A stretch of 64,000 nt of DNA from Anabaena subtropica FACHB-260 (GCF_014697105.1 NZ_JACJRF010000005.1:149097-213096), one strand, 5' to 3'. Shown: positions 20,311-31,180, numbered from the stretch's first letter. A program made the numbers and translations. The notes: generated by a model not told the origin, from the letters alone.

Positions 20311-21675
20311 ATGTTAGACAAATATAAAACTCAGCTTTTATGTTCATTTCGTCACAAGTTTGGCTCTGGAAAGTTAGCGGTTATTCAAAATATAGCTTGG
20401 CTATTCATTGACCGCATTCTTCGCATGGGTTTTGGGTTAGTTGTAGGTGTTTGGATTGCTCGTTATTTAGGAGTGCAACAGTTTGGTCTTTTTAACTATG
20501 CCACTGCTTTTGTAGCACTATTCAATCCGTTGACGACTCTAGGGCTAGATAACTTGGTTATACGTTCTATTGTGCGTGAACCTGAAGCTAGAGACCAAAT
20601 TTTAGGGACAACTTTTTTGCTCAAGTTAGCTGGTGGAATAGGATGCGTATTGTTAGCATTTAGCTCTATTTTTGTCTTGCGTCAAAATGACCAGTTGACT
20701 ATTGGGTTAGTAAGCATTTTGGCAATGGCAGGAATTTTTCACGCTTTTGACACAATTGATATTTGGTTTCAGTCTCAAGTGCAGTCTAAATATACTGTGG
20801 TTGCTAAAAACACGGCATTCATTGTCATGGCACTACTAAAAATTGCTTTGATTAAAATACAGGCACCATTACTTGCTTTTGCTTGGGCTGGATTAGCAGA
20901 AATTGGATTGGGTGCAGCAGGTTTAATACTTGTTTACAAAGTTAAAGGTTACTCACTGGAGTTATGGTGTTGGAGCCTTCCACTTGCTAAGACTCTCCTT
21001 AAGGAAAGTTGGCCTTTAATATTATCTAGTTTAAGCATCATGATTTACATGAGAATAGACCAGATTATGTTGGGAGAAATGGTTGGCTCTAGTGCTGTAG
21101 GCCTTTATTCATCTGCTGCCCGCATTTCTGAAGTTTGGTATTTTATCCCTATGACCATCAGTTCTTCTATTGCTCCTTCAATTTTTGCAGCTAAAGAAGT
21201 AAATGAAGAACTTTACTATCAACGAATCAAGAAATTAGTTGGTGTTTTGGCATTGATTTCGATTGTGATTACTATACCAATATCATTATTTTCCGAAAAC
21301 ATAATTACCATATTATTTGGTCAAGATTATGCCGAAGCAGGCTCTATATTAACAATTCATGTTTGGGCTTCTTTATTTATTTTTATGGGAGTGGGCATAT
21401 CAACTTGGTTCGTTGCAGAAGGATTAACTAACTTTGCGCTACGTAGAAGCCTAATTGGGGTGGCTGCCAATGTATTATTGAATTTATTATTAATTCCTAA
21501 ATATGGTGGAATTGGTGCCGCTATTGCCACCGTAGTTTCTTATGCAGTAGCTTCAGTTTTTGCTAACGCTACCCATAAAATAACAAGAAAGATATTCATT
21601 ATACAAATAGAATCATTGCTAGATTTAATTAAATATTTTAATTTATGGGTAAAAAATATTTTATTTATAAAATAA
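20311..21675 (+). CDS. Polysaccharide flippase (Wzx family)
   Basis: Multi-TM protein beginning with a RILRMGFGLVVGVWIARYLGVQQFGLFNYA signature. Confidence 0.92.
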   Translation: MLDKYKTQLLCSFRHKFGSGKLAVIQNIAWLFIDRILRMGFGLVVGVWIARYLGVQQFGLFNYATAFVALFNPLTTLGLDNLVIRSIVREPEARDQILGTTFLLKLAGGIGCVLLAFSSIFVLRQNDQLTIGLVSILAMAGIFHAFDTIDIWFQSQVQSKYTVVAKNTAFIVMALLKIALIKIQAPLLAFAWAGLAEIGLGAAGLILVYKVKGYSLELWCWSLPLAKTLLKESWPLILSSLSIMIYMRIDQIMLGEMVGSSAVGLYSSAARISEVWYFIPMTISSSIAPSIFAAKEVNEELYYQRIKKLVGVLALISIVITIPISLFSENIITILFGQDYAEAGSILTIHVWASLFIFMGVGISTWFVAEGLTNFALRRSLIGVAANVLLNLLLIPKYGGIGAAIATVVSYAVASVFANATHKITRKIFIIQIESLLDLIKYFNLWVKNILFIK

Positions 21676-21752
21676 AACCATGTAAAGCCTTTTATGTCCA
21701 TCATATTTTGTAATACAAACAGTAAATCTTACGTTTTGAAAAGGTAAAAAAT

Positions 21753-22847
21753 ATGTCAAAAAAAATAGGGATAATTACTTATCATTTTACAATTAACTAC
21801 GGTGCTACGCTACAGGCTTATGCTTTGTCTCATTTCTTAAAAGACAATGGATATGATGTAGAAATTATTGATTACAGACCCAGATCACTGAGATGGGAAG
21901 ATATAAAATATTTATATTTTTCTAAACATTCTTTTTTAGATCCTAAATTGATTATCAAGAGTCAAGTAAAGAAATCAAATATGAATAATTTTGTAACTAA
22001 TAATCTTAATCTTAGTTCAACAAGATTTTATGAAAAAATTAATTTAAAGCAGCACAAACATGAATATGACTGTGTAATTTGTGGTAGTGATGAAATATGG
22101 AATATAAATACTCATAGAGGTTTAGATGAAGCTTACTTCATAGATTTTATAGCTGAAAAAGATACCACTAAAATAAGCTATGCAGCTAGTTGTGGTTCTA
22201 CAAAATTTTTTGGTGATCATGAAGAGCTTCTATCTACATTGCTAAGAAATTTTCATGCTGTTTCAGTGAGAGACAATAACAGTTTATCATTAATCAAGAG
22301 CTTTGATATCAATGCAAAAAAAGTTCTAGATCCAACATTTTTAGTTGATTATAAAAATGTTATGAGAGTACCTAATAATAAAAATAAATATGTACTTGTA
22401 TATGGTTTATTAAAGCAAAGAGAAGCTATATATGTAAAAAAAATAGCTGAAAAAGAAGGATTAGATATTATTTCTATTGGTTCTCCTCAAAGTTATTTAA
22501 AGCCATTTCTTAAACTGGATTTATTTGATATTTCACCAGAAGATTGGCTTGGTTTTTTCTACAATGCTTCTTTCATAGCTACCCAATTTTTTCATGGCGT
22601 GATCTTTTCCATTATTTTTAATAAACCCTTTATTGTTTTTGACCGACAAACAAAATCAATAAAAGTCAGAGATTTGTTAAGTTTCCTTGAATTAGAGAAC
22701 AGAATTATAAATTTGAGTGACTCTTCAAAAATAGCGATAGATAATTATTTTAATTTAATATTGCATCCTATTGATAACATTCAAAAGATAAAATTAGACA
22801 ATGAAATTCAATTATCAAAAAAATTCTTGCATGAATCTTTGAAATAA
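21753..22847 (+). CDS. Polysaccharide pyruvyl transferase family protein
   Basis: KIGIITYHFTINYGATLQAYAL...VICGSDEIWN...ISYAASCGS... typical of the family. Confidence 0.9.
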   Translation: MSKKIGIITYHFTINYGATLQAYALSHFLKDNGYDVEIIDYRPRSLRWEDIKYLYFSKHSFLDPKLIIKSQVKKSNMNNFVTNNLNLSSTRFYEKINLKQHKHEYDCVICGSDEIWNINTHRGLDEAYFIDFIAEKDTTKISYAASCGSTKFFGDHEELLSTLLRNFHAVSVRDNNSLSLIKSFDINAKKVLDPTFLVDYKNVMRVPNNKNKYVLVYGLLKQREAIYVKKIAEKEGLDIISIGSPQSYLKPFLKLDLFDISPEDWLGFFYNASFIATQFFHGVIFSIIFNKPFIVFDRQTKSIKVRDLLSFLELENRIINLSDSSKIAIDNYFNLILHPIDNIQKIKLDNEIQLSKKFLHESLK

Positions 22848-22963
22848 TTTTGTTTTGGATACTTATTATGTTTTCAAGTCATTCATGAAATGATTTTATT
22901 GAATGATAATTCATATTAGATACTATTAGAATTAAAATCTAAAAAATTAAAAGGACTCAAATT

Positions 22964-24226
22964 TTGAAAATTTTACACCTTAGCACTTATGATACTTATG
23001 GTGGGGCAGCGATAGCTACTTACCGATTATATAATGGTCTGCAAAAAATTGGTGTTAACTCTCAGATGCTTGTGCAGGTAAAATTCAGTAATAACAATTC
23101 TATTACTGCGATAGGCAACAAAATAGTTCATAAATATCCCAAAGTAAAACCCCATTTAGATTCGTTACCAAAACTACTTTTTAGACATATTGATAAGAGT
23201 CAAAGAACTTCATACTCTTTGCAATGGTTACCAGATTCTATGGTGAATAAAATTGAAAAAATTGATCCTGATATCATTCATCTTCACTGGATATCAGGAG
23301 GATTTATCAATATAGAAACGATAGCTAAACTAAATAAGCCTATTATCTGGACACTACAAGATATGTGGGCTTTCACTGGTGGGTGTCACTATAGTCAAGA
23401 GTGTAAACGCTATCAACAAAGTTGTGGTAAATGCCCACAAATGCCTAAAAGATTCAATATCGATTTATCTCGATGGGTATGGGAGCGTAAAGAGAAAGCA
23501 TGGTCTGATTTGAACTTTACAATTGTTACCCCTAGTAATTGGCTTGCTGAATGTGCTAAATCTAGCTCTCTTTTTTCAAAAAGTGATATAAAAATTATTC
23601 CTAACTCGCTAGATATAAGTACATATAAGCCAACCGAGCGAAAAACAGCAAGAAATTTACTTAACCTTCCGCAAAATAAGTACCTGGTTCTATTCGGAGC
23701 AGTTAATGCAATTGGTGATAAAAGGAAGGGATTCCATTTACTACAGCCAGCTTTACAGAAGATGAGTCAATCTGGATGGAAAGACAAGATAGAACTAATT
23801 ATTTTTGGCTCATCTCAACCAGAAAATCCAGTTAATTTAGGCTTTAAAGTACATTACATGGGCAAAATTAGTGATGAGACTAAGCTTGCGCTTCTCTATT
23901 CATCAGCAGATGTGATGATTGTACCCTCAATCGAGGAAGCCTTTGGACAAACTGCTTCGGAGTCTTTAGCTTGTGGTACACCAGTAGTTTCTTTTGATTC
24001 AACAGGGTTAAAAGATATAGTTGAACATCAACAAAATGGATACCGAGCAAAATGCTTTAGTTATGATGACTTGGCAAATGGGATTGTTTGGGTAATAGAA
24101 AATAAAGAGCGACATCAAAAGCTTTGTGTTAGTGCTTGTGAAACAGTCAAACAAAAATTCACATTAGAATTACAAGCAAAAAATTACTTGTCTTTATATC
24201 AAAATATATTAAAAATAAATAGTTAA
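22964..24226 (+). CDS. Glycosyltransferase family 4 (GT-B)
   Basis: Starts ILHLSTYDTYGGAAIATYRLYNGL; C-terminal PSIEEAFGQTASESLACGTPVVSFD. Start appears to be TTG at 22964. Confidence 0.93.
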   Translation: MKILHLSTYDTYGGAAIATYRLYNGLQKIGVNSQMLVQVKFSNNNSITAIGNKIVHKYPKVKPHLDSLPKLLFRHIDKSQRTSYSLQWLPDSMVNKIEKIDPDIIHLHWISGGFINIETIAKLNKPIIWTLQDMWAFTGGCHYSQECKRYQQSCGKCPQMPKRFNIDLSRWVWERKEKAWSDLNFTIVTPSNWLAECAKSSSLFSKSDIKIIPNSLDISTYKPTERKTARNLLNLPQNKYLVLFGAVNAIGDKRKGFHLLQPALQKMSQSGWKDKIELIIFGSSQPENPVNLGFKVHYMGKISDETKLALLYSSADVMIVPSIEEAFGQTASESLACGTPVVSFDSTGLKDIVEHQQNGYRAKCFSYDDLANGIVWVIENKERHQKLCVSACETVKQKFTLELQAKNYLSLYQNILKINS

Positions 24227-24230
24227 AAAT

Positions 24231-25547
24231 ATGAATGCTATAAAACACCCCTTAAAATATTACTTTTTATGGTTTTGGATACTTCTCCTGACTGCAAGCG
24301 TTATTTTATCACCAAGACTAAGTGAAAATGGATTATTAAAGTTTATACGTATAGATGATATATTATTTCCAATTACATTAATAACTATGTTGATTTTTAT
24401 TTCTGATACTCTTCTTATAAGAAAAGTTATATTTGCATTTATATATTTATATATATTTAATTTTATAGTCCTAATTATAACTCATTACTCAGGCTTAAAT
24501 AGCGTTTCTATATTAGAAAAAGGGTTACCTTTAGTAAAAAATTTTCAGTATTTAATTTATTTTTGTTTGTGTTTTATTTTGAGTTCTAAATCTAAAAACC
24601 TTATAGAATACCAACGTGTATTTATTAGTATTTATATTTGTTTTATTCCCAATTTTTTTCATGGATTATATCAAACAGTTACTTTGAATTTTACAGGTTA
24701 TTATGGGTTAGGAATTTTAAATGAAATTAGCCCTACCCTTACTGGAGCAGTCTTTTATTTTGCAACTATCATTTGTAGTACAATTATATATTTGATACCG
24801 AAAAGAAACTTAAAAGCCATTTATTTATGGATATGCTTTTCTGCCATAAATGTGATATTTACTGCCTTATCTGGATCAAGGGGTGCTTGGTTAGCTTTAT
24901 TTAGCTACTTACTAGTTGTAGGGATTTACACATTAAAAAATATTATTAGTAGTAATAAAATTAATAAAAGGAATATAAACATTATCATAACTATTGTTAC
25001 TAGTATATTAGTAGTTTTTCTAGTATTGCTTTTGTTTAGAGATTTTGGGTTAAAACTAGAATCTTTACTAACACAAGTTCCTAGTAGATATTTAAATATA
25101 AACGTAGAGCAAGTACAGGATGAGGCTAGAGTTGTTAACTGGTCTTCTGTACTTTCTATGTATGTAGAGTTTGTTCATCAATTTCCATTATTAGGATTAT
25201 TCGGATTGGGATCAGGTGGAATTTATGAAATTTTTGGTCAGTTGTTAAATGCTGCTGATAGTCAGTTGGTATATACAATTGTAAGCGGTGGATTAATAGG
25301 CACGTTGTTGTATTTAAATGCTTTAGTTAAGTTGTATATGTTTGCCAAAAAATACACATCAAAATCTAACATAAAGTTAACCCCTGTTTTTGTAGGTCTA
25401 TTTTGGTCTTTTATGGTTTTTTCTGTTTCACAAGAAGTATTTAATCTTTCAAAAACGGGAGGATTATTTTGGATATCGTGTGGTTTAATACTAGGAATAG
25501 CTTATAGTGATTTTAATTTTAAAAACCAAATAGCGAGTGATATCTGA
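24231..25547 (+). CDS. O-antigen ligase/polymerase-like membrane protein (Wzy candidate)
   Basis: Multi-TM protein with SGSRGAWLALFSYLLV; position within the cluster. Confidence 0.75.
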   Translation: MNAIKHPLKYYFLWFWILLLTASVILSPRLSENGLLKFIRIDDILFPITLITMLIFISDTLLIRKVIFAFIYLYIFNFIVLIITHYSGLNSVSILEKGLPLVKNFQYLIYFCLCFILSSKSKNLIEYQRVFISIYICFIPNFFHGLYQTVTLNFTGYYGLGILNEISPTLTGAVFYFATIICSTIIYLIPKRNLKAIYLWICFSAINVIFTALSGSRGAWLALFSYLLVVGIYTLKNIISSNKINKRNINIIITIVTSILVVFLVLLLFRDFGLKLESLLTQVPSRYLNINVEQVQDEARVVNWSSVLSMYVEFVHQFPLLGLFGLGSGGIYEIFGQLLNAADSQLVYTIVSGGLIGTLLYLNALVKLYMFAKKYTSKSNIKLTPVFVGLFWSFMVFSVSQEVFNLSKTGGLFWISCGLILGIAYSDFNFKNQIASDI

Positions 25548-25607
25548 TTGCAAAACATTTCTATTAATCAGTCATTTATAATATTTTAGCAACAAGCAAA
25601 AGTTAAT

Positions 25608-26393
25608 ATGAATGAATTTGAATCATTACAAGTACAATTTGATGTTATTACAATCACAAAAAATTGTGTTCAAAGAATTACTGAAACTTTGAATAGTGTA
25701 AGCTCTCAAACATATCAAAATATTAATCACATTATTATTGATGGTAATTCTTGCGATGAAACTGTAAATACAATTAATAAATTTAGTCATACAAAAAAAA
25801 TTACACTCTACCAGCAAAATGGTTCTGGTATTGCAAATGCTTTCAATACTGGACTAAGTAAGGCTTCAGGAAACTTGGTAATATTTTTAAATGCAGGAGA
25901 TATATTTGTTGACCAAGATGTAATTGAAAATATTATTAATTCTTATTTCAAAAATAGCTGGTTGTGGGCATTCGGCGAAACTATATCAATTAGTCGCAAA
26001 GGATATTTAAAAAGACATATTAGACAGCATGAGGAATGGCGGCAGGAATTATTTTTATATGGTAATCCTATATGCCATCAATCTACTATTTTTACTAAAG
26101 AAATTTTAGATGAAGTGGGATTATATAATGAATTACTTCCTCTAGGAATGGATTATGACTTTAACATTAGAGCTTCTTTAATAGAAGAACCACATCTTCT
26201 AAGGTTTCCGATTTCATATTATGAAATTACAGGTGTATCTTCTATGAAAGTATTTCAAGCTTACAAAGCCCATAGTGATATTAGAAAAAGATACTTTATA
26301 TATACTAATCATCGTAATTTCCAAATTGATACTATTGGCTTTAGTAAGGCAATTAAACGTTTTTTGATGATACCATTAAAGTTATATCTATGA
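25608..26393 (+). CDS. Glycosyltransferase family 2
   Basis: DVITITKNCVQRITETLNSVSSQTYQNINHIIIDGNSCDET; GMDYDFNIRA. Confidence 0.92.
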   Translation: MNEFESLQVQFDVITITKNCVQRITETLNSVSSQTYQNINHIIIDGNSCDETVNTINKFSHTKKITLYQQNGSGIANAFNTGLSKASGNLVIFLNAGDIFVDQDVIENIINSYFKNSWLWAFGETISISRKGYLKRHIRQHEEWRQELFLYGNPICHQSTIFTKEILDEVGLYNELLPLGMDYDFNIRASLIEEPHLLRFPISYYEITGVSSMKVFQAYKAHSDIRKRYFIYTNHRNFQIDTIGFSKAIKRFLMIPLKLYL

Positions 26394-27457
26394 GTATTAA
26401 AAATATAGAATATCCAAGCTTAAGTTTAGCTATTCCAGCTTATAACGAAGCTGGTAATATAGAACATTTAATTAGAGAATTTTTGAAAACTGAATATCCA
26501 AACTTAATAGAAGTAATTGTGGCTGATGGTGGTAGCATCGATGGGACACAGGATATTATTAATAAATTGTCGTTAGAGGATTCTAGAGTCAAACTACTAC
26601 ACAATCCTTTAAAAATTCAATCGGCTGGTCTAAATCTCATATTGCAAGAATGCACAGGTGACATATTTCTCAGGGCTGATGCTCACTCTGAGTATGCACC
26701 AGACTATATAGAACGATGTGTAGAAGCATTATTAGAATCTAAAGCTCTGAATGTGGGAGGCGCACAAAGATTTGTAGCTAAAAATCCCTTTCAGGCTGGG
26801 GTAGCACTGGCTTCTAAAAGCTTTTTAGGCAGTGGTGGGGCTAAATACAGAAACCCTAACTATAACGGCTATGCTGATACAGTTTATTTAGGATGTTTTT
26901 GGACGAAAGAATTGCGCGATGCTTCTGGGTTTGATATTTCACAAATTACTAACCAAGATGCTGAATTAAACCAAAAATTACTCAATAAGAATCCAAAAGC
27001 TATATATATAAGTTCAGATATTTGTGTATGGTATTATCCCAGAAAAACTTGGAAATCTATTTTTATTCAATACTTCAAGTACGGCAGAGGACGTTACTTA
27101 ACTAGTATTAAACACACAAAGCAACTGCAACTGAGAGGAAAGCTACCATTTTTATTTATATCAGCTACATTGTTGTTATCACTGATTGATTTCATTATTC
27201 CTCAGTTATCTCTACATACAGAAGCATTGATTCTGACTGGCTTACTTTTTCCATTCGGGGAAAGTTTACGCACAACTTTAAAATTTAGTAAAAGCTTTAC
27301 TACAGAGTTATGGCGCGGTAGTGAAGAAGAACTTCCTTCTTATTTAAGTCTGTGGTTTTTCTGTGGAGTTACCTTGCTAACTATGCCAATTGCTCACTTT
27401 TCTGGCTACGGATATCAGCTATTTAGGCGTAGATTTCTAAAAGTTACAGGTTGGTGA
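26390..27457 (+). CDS. Glycosyltransferase family 2 with C-terminal TM region
   Basis: SLAIPAYNEAGNIEHLIREFL...VADGGSIDGTQDII; overlaps the previous gene by 4 nt. Confidence 0.92.
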   Translation: MSIKNIEYPSLSLAIPAYNEAGNIEHLIREFLKTEYPNLIEVIVADGGSIDGTQDIINKLSLEDSRVKLLHNPLKIQSAGLNLILQECTGDIFLRADAHSEYAPDYIERCVEALLESKALNVGGAQRFVAKNPFQAGVALASKSFLGSGGAKYRNPNYNGYADTVYLGCFWTKELRDASGFDISQITNQDAELNQKLLNKNPKAIYISSDICVWYYPRKTWKSIFIQYFKYGRGRYLTSIKHTKQLQLRGKLPFLFISATLLLSLIDFIIPQLSLHTEALILTGLLFPFGESLRTTLKFSKSFTTELWRGSEEELPSYLSLWFFCGVTLLTMPIAHFSGYGYQLFRRRFLKVTGW

Positions 27458-27467
27458 ATCAAAGAGA

Positions 27468-28085
27468 TTATTTCAAACGAGAGTTAAATCTAGCAGCACT
27501 GCGCCCAGTCGCAATCCACAAAAACGATCGCCCTCCATCTCTTAATACTCTTACCCATGATTCTGATGGCTGATTTTGAGACGCTACAGCCACAGGTGTA
27601 ACCACAGTTCCCTGGCCACCCAAAACTATGGTTGCGATCGCTTGCGCCCTCCGTATATGATAATCCGATGTAATCAAATATATATGCTGTAACCTCTGGT
27701 CAGCAAAATCTCCTGCCAAAGTCGTGAAATTAGTCACAGTATCCGTTGCTCTACCATCCAAATGCAACTTTGCTTCAGGAACACCATACTGTAAAAATAT
27801 CTGGCGATTAGCGTCTAAATTCCAAGCAAAATCAGAAACCCAAATATCTAAATTCTGCCGATACTGCCAAAATTGCGCTGCAAACCGCATCCTCTCAGCC
27901 GCACCACCCAACACAAAAATAGCCTGTGGTACGGGGGCTTGTTGAAAAGCGATCGCTATCCTCACAGGAATAATACTAGTAAATATTAAGGCGATCGCTA
28001 AAATCCATCTCAGTAATTTTAGTTTACCTTTCATGCCCTCAGAGAGTAAAAGAGGAAGAAGGAGAAGAAAATGAAACCGCAACAT
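27468..28085 (-). CDS. YdcF/SanA family (DUF218) protein
   Basis: AIFVLGGAAERMRFAAQ...ATDTVTNFTTLAG...YLITSDYHIRRAQAIA. Confidence 0.85.
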   Translation of the reverse strand: MLRFHFLLLLPLLLSEGMKGKLKLLRWILAIALIFTSIIPVRIAIAFQQAPVPQAIFVLGGAAERMRFAAQFWQYRQNLDIWVSDFAWNLDANRQIFLQYGVPEAKLHLDGRATDTVTNFTTLAGDFADQRLQHIYLITSDYHIRRAQAIATIVLGGQGTVVTPVAVASQNQPSESWVRVLRDGGRSFLWIATGRSAARFNSRLK

Positions 28086-28102
28086 AGCACTGAGGTGAAA
28101 AA

Positions 28103-28978
28103 CTAACCAGAAAAACCATAAGTGGGTAATCCAACCAGATTAGTCTCAACAGCAAACAAGTCACCAGAGTAGAAACTTTTGTCAATCTCTTTCTCACTCA
28201 TTCCAACGGAAGCACTAGTAATATACAACGTCCGCAAATCTTCACCGCCAAAAGTACAACTAGTAGGACGCTGCACTGGTAACTTGATCTGTGATATCTC
28301 CTCACCCTTGGGGTTAAAGCAAATCACACACCAACCGTCCCACATCGCCACCCAGATATTTCCCTGACTATCTATCGTTAACCCATCAGGATAGAAAGAT
28401 TCACCAGTTAAATCAACAAAAATGCGGCGATTGCTAATTTTACCTGTTACTGTATCAAAGTTGTAAGCATACATTTTCTGCTGTTCAGAATCATTCAAGT
28501 AAAACGTCTTTTCATCAGGACTCCAACCTAATCCATTAGAAATCGTCAATCCTGTTTCCATGACTTGTAAAGAACCATCAGGATCGTAACGATAAAGACT
28601 AGCTTCAGTTTTCCCAGGAGACGCGGAACCGAACCAAAAACGTCCTTGGCGATCGCACTTACCGTCATTAAAGCGATTATCTGGCTTATCTGCTTCGATC
28701 TGGATAATTGGTGTCACTTCACGAGTGTCTAGGTTAAGAAATGCCAAACCATCGCGCTGTGCCATCATCAAGCGATGGGAACTAGTTAGAGCGATCGCCC
28801 CAACCACATCTCCCACATCAAAACCTAAATTTTCCCCAGTCGCAGGCTTAAATCTGTTTACCCGATGGTTATAGATATCAACCCAATATAGCCAGTGATG
28901 ATTTGAGTCCCACACTGGCCCCTCTCCCAAACGAGCGCGAGCCGTTAAAACATTGTTGATTTGATAGTCAATCTGCAT
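28103..28978 (-). CDS. SMP-30/gluconolactonase/LRE family protein
   Basis: LGEGPVWDSNHHWLYWVDI...RFNDGKCDRQGRFWFGS...NGLGWSPDEKTFYLNDS...YPDGLTIDSQGNIWVAMW. Confidence 0.95.
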   Translation of the reverse strand: MQIDYQINNVLTARARLGEGPVWDSNHHWLYWVDIYNHRVNRFKPATGENLGFDVGDVVGAIALTSSHRLMMAQRDGLAFLNLDTREVTPIIQIEADKPDNRFNDGKCDRQGRFWFGSASPGKTEASLYRYDPDGSLQVMETGLTISNGLGWSPDEKTFYLNDSEQQKMYAYNFDTVTGKISNRRIFVDLTGESFYPDGLTIDSQGNIWVAMWDGWCVICFNPKGEEISQIKLPVQRPTSCTFGGEDLRTLYITSASVGMSEKEIDKSFYSGDLFAVETNLVGLPTYGFSG

Positions 28979-28989
28979 ATTTCAACAAG

Positions 28990-29015
28990 AATCCTCTGGT
29001 TTAAGCCAGAGGATT
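28990..29015 (-). terminator. Hairpin AATCCTCTGG-TTTAAG-CCAGAGGATT
   Basis: Perfect 10-bp stem downstream of the minus-strand gene ending at 29060. Confidence 0.5.
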
Positions 29016-29059
29016 TTCAATAGCACCACTAATAACTTTAATCTCATTACGTCCAACTT

Positions 29060-29722
29060 TTAACATTTATTCAGGTCAACTCTTAACTGCTTCAGCAGTT
29101 TCCCAATTTCCTGAAAATTCTCGTCTTTGGTAAGTTTTTGTAGAACTCCAGAGTTACTTTCCATCACAATTTGATTGTAATCATTGATGGCAGCATTCAA
29201 CTTATTGATATCCACATTCAGAGATTCTTGCTGCTGTTCCGTTTCTGAATCTACTACTAAAGTGCTAGCAGGAACATCTGATGCAGATGCTGATTGATTT
29301 TCAGCTAAACCCAATAAAGCACCTACCAATGTTTGCGCTGATGATACAGCAATTCCGGAATTTCCTAGAGAAGCTTGTAGCTGATTAGCTGCTTCTGCTC
29401 CATTCGAGCCACCCTGTAAGATAGTGAGAATAATTGCTGATGGATTTTCTTGTTGTCTATTAGCGATCGTTGCATTCAAACAATTCTGAACTTCTCTTGA
29501 TATCCTCAGACGGCGATCGCTACCAACTTCCGCATTCACCCCAGGCGCTATTTCAGGGGATGACAGAAAATTTGCTGGATTGAAATTATCACCAGAAAAT
29601 GAGCCAGAATCATCACTACCTCCTGTGATACCAGCACTACCAGCATTTACTCTCACAGGCGTACTCACTAAAGACACCAGCAAAACTAGAACTAGACTAA
29701 GAGAAAATTGTTGCTTCTTCAT
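29060..29722 (-). CDS. Secreted hypothetical protein
   Basis: N-terminal signal peptide-like MKKQQFSLSLVLVLLVSLVSTPVRVNAG; no family recognised. Confidence 0.65.
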   Translation of the reverse strand: MKKQQFSLSLVLVLLVSLVSTPVRVNAGSAGITGGSDDSGSFSGDNFNPANFLSSPEIAPGVNAEVGSDRRLRISREVQNCLNATIANRQQENPSAIILTILQGGSNGAEAANQLQASLGNSGIAVSSAQTLVGALLGLAENQSASASDVPASTLVVDSETEQQQESLNVDINKLNAAINDYNQIVMESNSGVLQKLTKDENFQEIGKLLKQLRVDLNKC

Positions 29723-29761
29723 TGCCTTAATTTTTGATGAAATTCTAAGATAACTCAGCAG

Positions 29762-31096
29762 TTAAAACCGAAAAGTGTACCCTGCACTCAGGGAAAAACC
29801 CAGCCCAGTATCAAGGTTGCTAGTAACATCCGTGAAAATAGCGTTGATAACTATGGGTGTGTTCTGGAAAGGAGCAAAAGATGCACCCATGTTGAGACGA
29901 TTTCCAGTCCAGCTACTTACCAAAGATACTTGAGGTATCACCCTTAAACCTAAACTTGCAAAAAGATTCACAGCATTTTCATTTGCATCTATTGCACCCT
30001 TGGAACGAAAAGCACCACTACCAAGACCGACAGAAACAGTCAAAGGCATTTTATTATCAGGACTATCTGGTTGCAATGGAAATGACCTAGTAACTACCCC
30101 ATAGATGGTATCTTTAGCTCTGTTAACATCTCCCCATTTAATAGGATTTGACCAACCCACAGCTACGGCTGTCCCATCACTAAAGTATTTATGTAGTTTG
30201 AAGCCTACACCACCACTATCACCGAAATCAAAATCGTTACCACCACCGACACTGGTAATATTGACATTAACCTCTAGCCCTACAGACTTAGCCGCATCTC
30301 CCAACCCAAAACCAACAGACAAAGAACCATCTACCCTGTCTCTACTTCTTTCTAAAGGAAAATACAAACCACCACCAATATAGGCTTGTCCAAAACTTGC
30401 ACCATATCCAGAAGGAGTCCCCGCAGATGAACCAGGAGAAGCCTTTGTCCGTTCTCCCGGTATCACAATGGGATCAATCAATAGTTCTTGGCGTAATTGA
30501 TTAGTATCGCCAAAAGTATCTCCTACAGTTCCAGAAGAATCTATTTGAGCAATAACTTGAGGCTCTTGTGGTTGAGATATATTAGCCTGTTCTTTTGCAG
30601 GTAATTCTCGATTAATATCTGGATCAGCTAATAAATCTTTACTGAAATTATCATTGCTTGCTAACACATTTGCCGATTCAACTAAAAACTTATCCTCTGC
30701 AAAAGAATTGCTAAATGTTTCCGGCTGGACGTTAGCAATAAAACCATCATTAAAACTTACCGAATGGAGTTTAGCCAGATGACGATTTTTTTTATGTGCC
30801 AGTAACTTTTGCCTCAGGCTAATCTTTAATTGTTGATGAGATTCAGATTCTTCGGGGTTTTGAGGCGCAGTCAATTTAGCCTGTTGATTTTCCGAAACAA
30901 TGCTCTCCTTTGCAACTGCCGATTTGTTGGCAACAGCTACAAACATGAGTATAAAAGTAATCAGTCTTGTCCCTAAACTCCAGTAATTAAAGTTAATACG
31001 AACGTAGTCAGAAATATCACTACCGTTGATATTTGTGGAGATTTTATCCATCAAGATTTCCTTGTTATCCAAGACTTTACGTAAATATGCTTGCAA
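29762..31096 (-). CDS. Predicted outer-membrane beta-barrel-like hypothetical protein
   Basis: Alternating hydrophobic/glycine-rich C-terminal half ending in ...LSAGYTFRF (terminal aromatic residue); hydrophobic N-terminal segment. Confidence 0.6.
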   Translation of the reverse strand: MQAYLRKVLDNKEILMDKISTNINGSDISDYVRINFNYWSLGTRLITFILMFVAVANKSAVAKESIVSENQQAKLTAPQNPEESESHQQLKISLRQKLLAHKKNRHLAKLHSVSFNDGFIANVQPETFSNSFAEDKFLVESANVLASNDNFSKDLLADPDINRELPAKEQANISQPQEPQVIAQIDSSGTVGDTFGDTNQLRQELLIDPIVIPGERTKASPGSSAGTPSGYGASFGQAYIGGGLYFPLERSRDRVDGSLSVGFGLGDAAKSVGLEVNVNITSVGGGNDFDFGDSGGVGFKLHKYFSDGTAVAVGWSNPIKWGDVNRAKDTIYGVVTRSFPLQPDSPDNKMPLTVSVGLGSGAFRSKGAIDANENAVNLFASLGLRVIPQVSLVSSWTGNRLNMGASFAPFQNTPIVINAIFTDVTSNLDTGLGFSLSAGYTFRF

Positions 31097-31180
31097 TTTA
31101 TACGTAAAATCCCTTAATTGAAAATGGTAATCTTACGGAAATATAAAACCAATTCGCAATTTACAATTTCTTAAGAGAAG

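Noticed and set aside
14457-27457. Considered the EPS cluster as the heterocyst envelope polysaccharide (hep) island
   Set aside because: The gene set does not match the hep island as I recall it and proximity to hgdD alone is not evidence.
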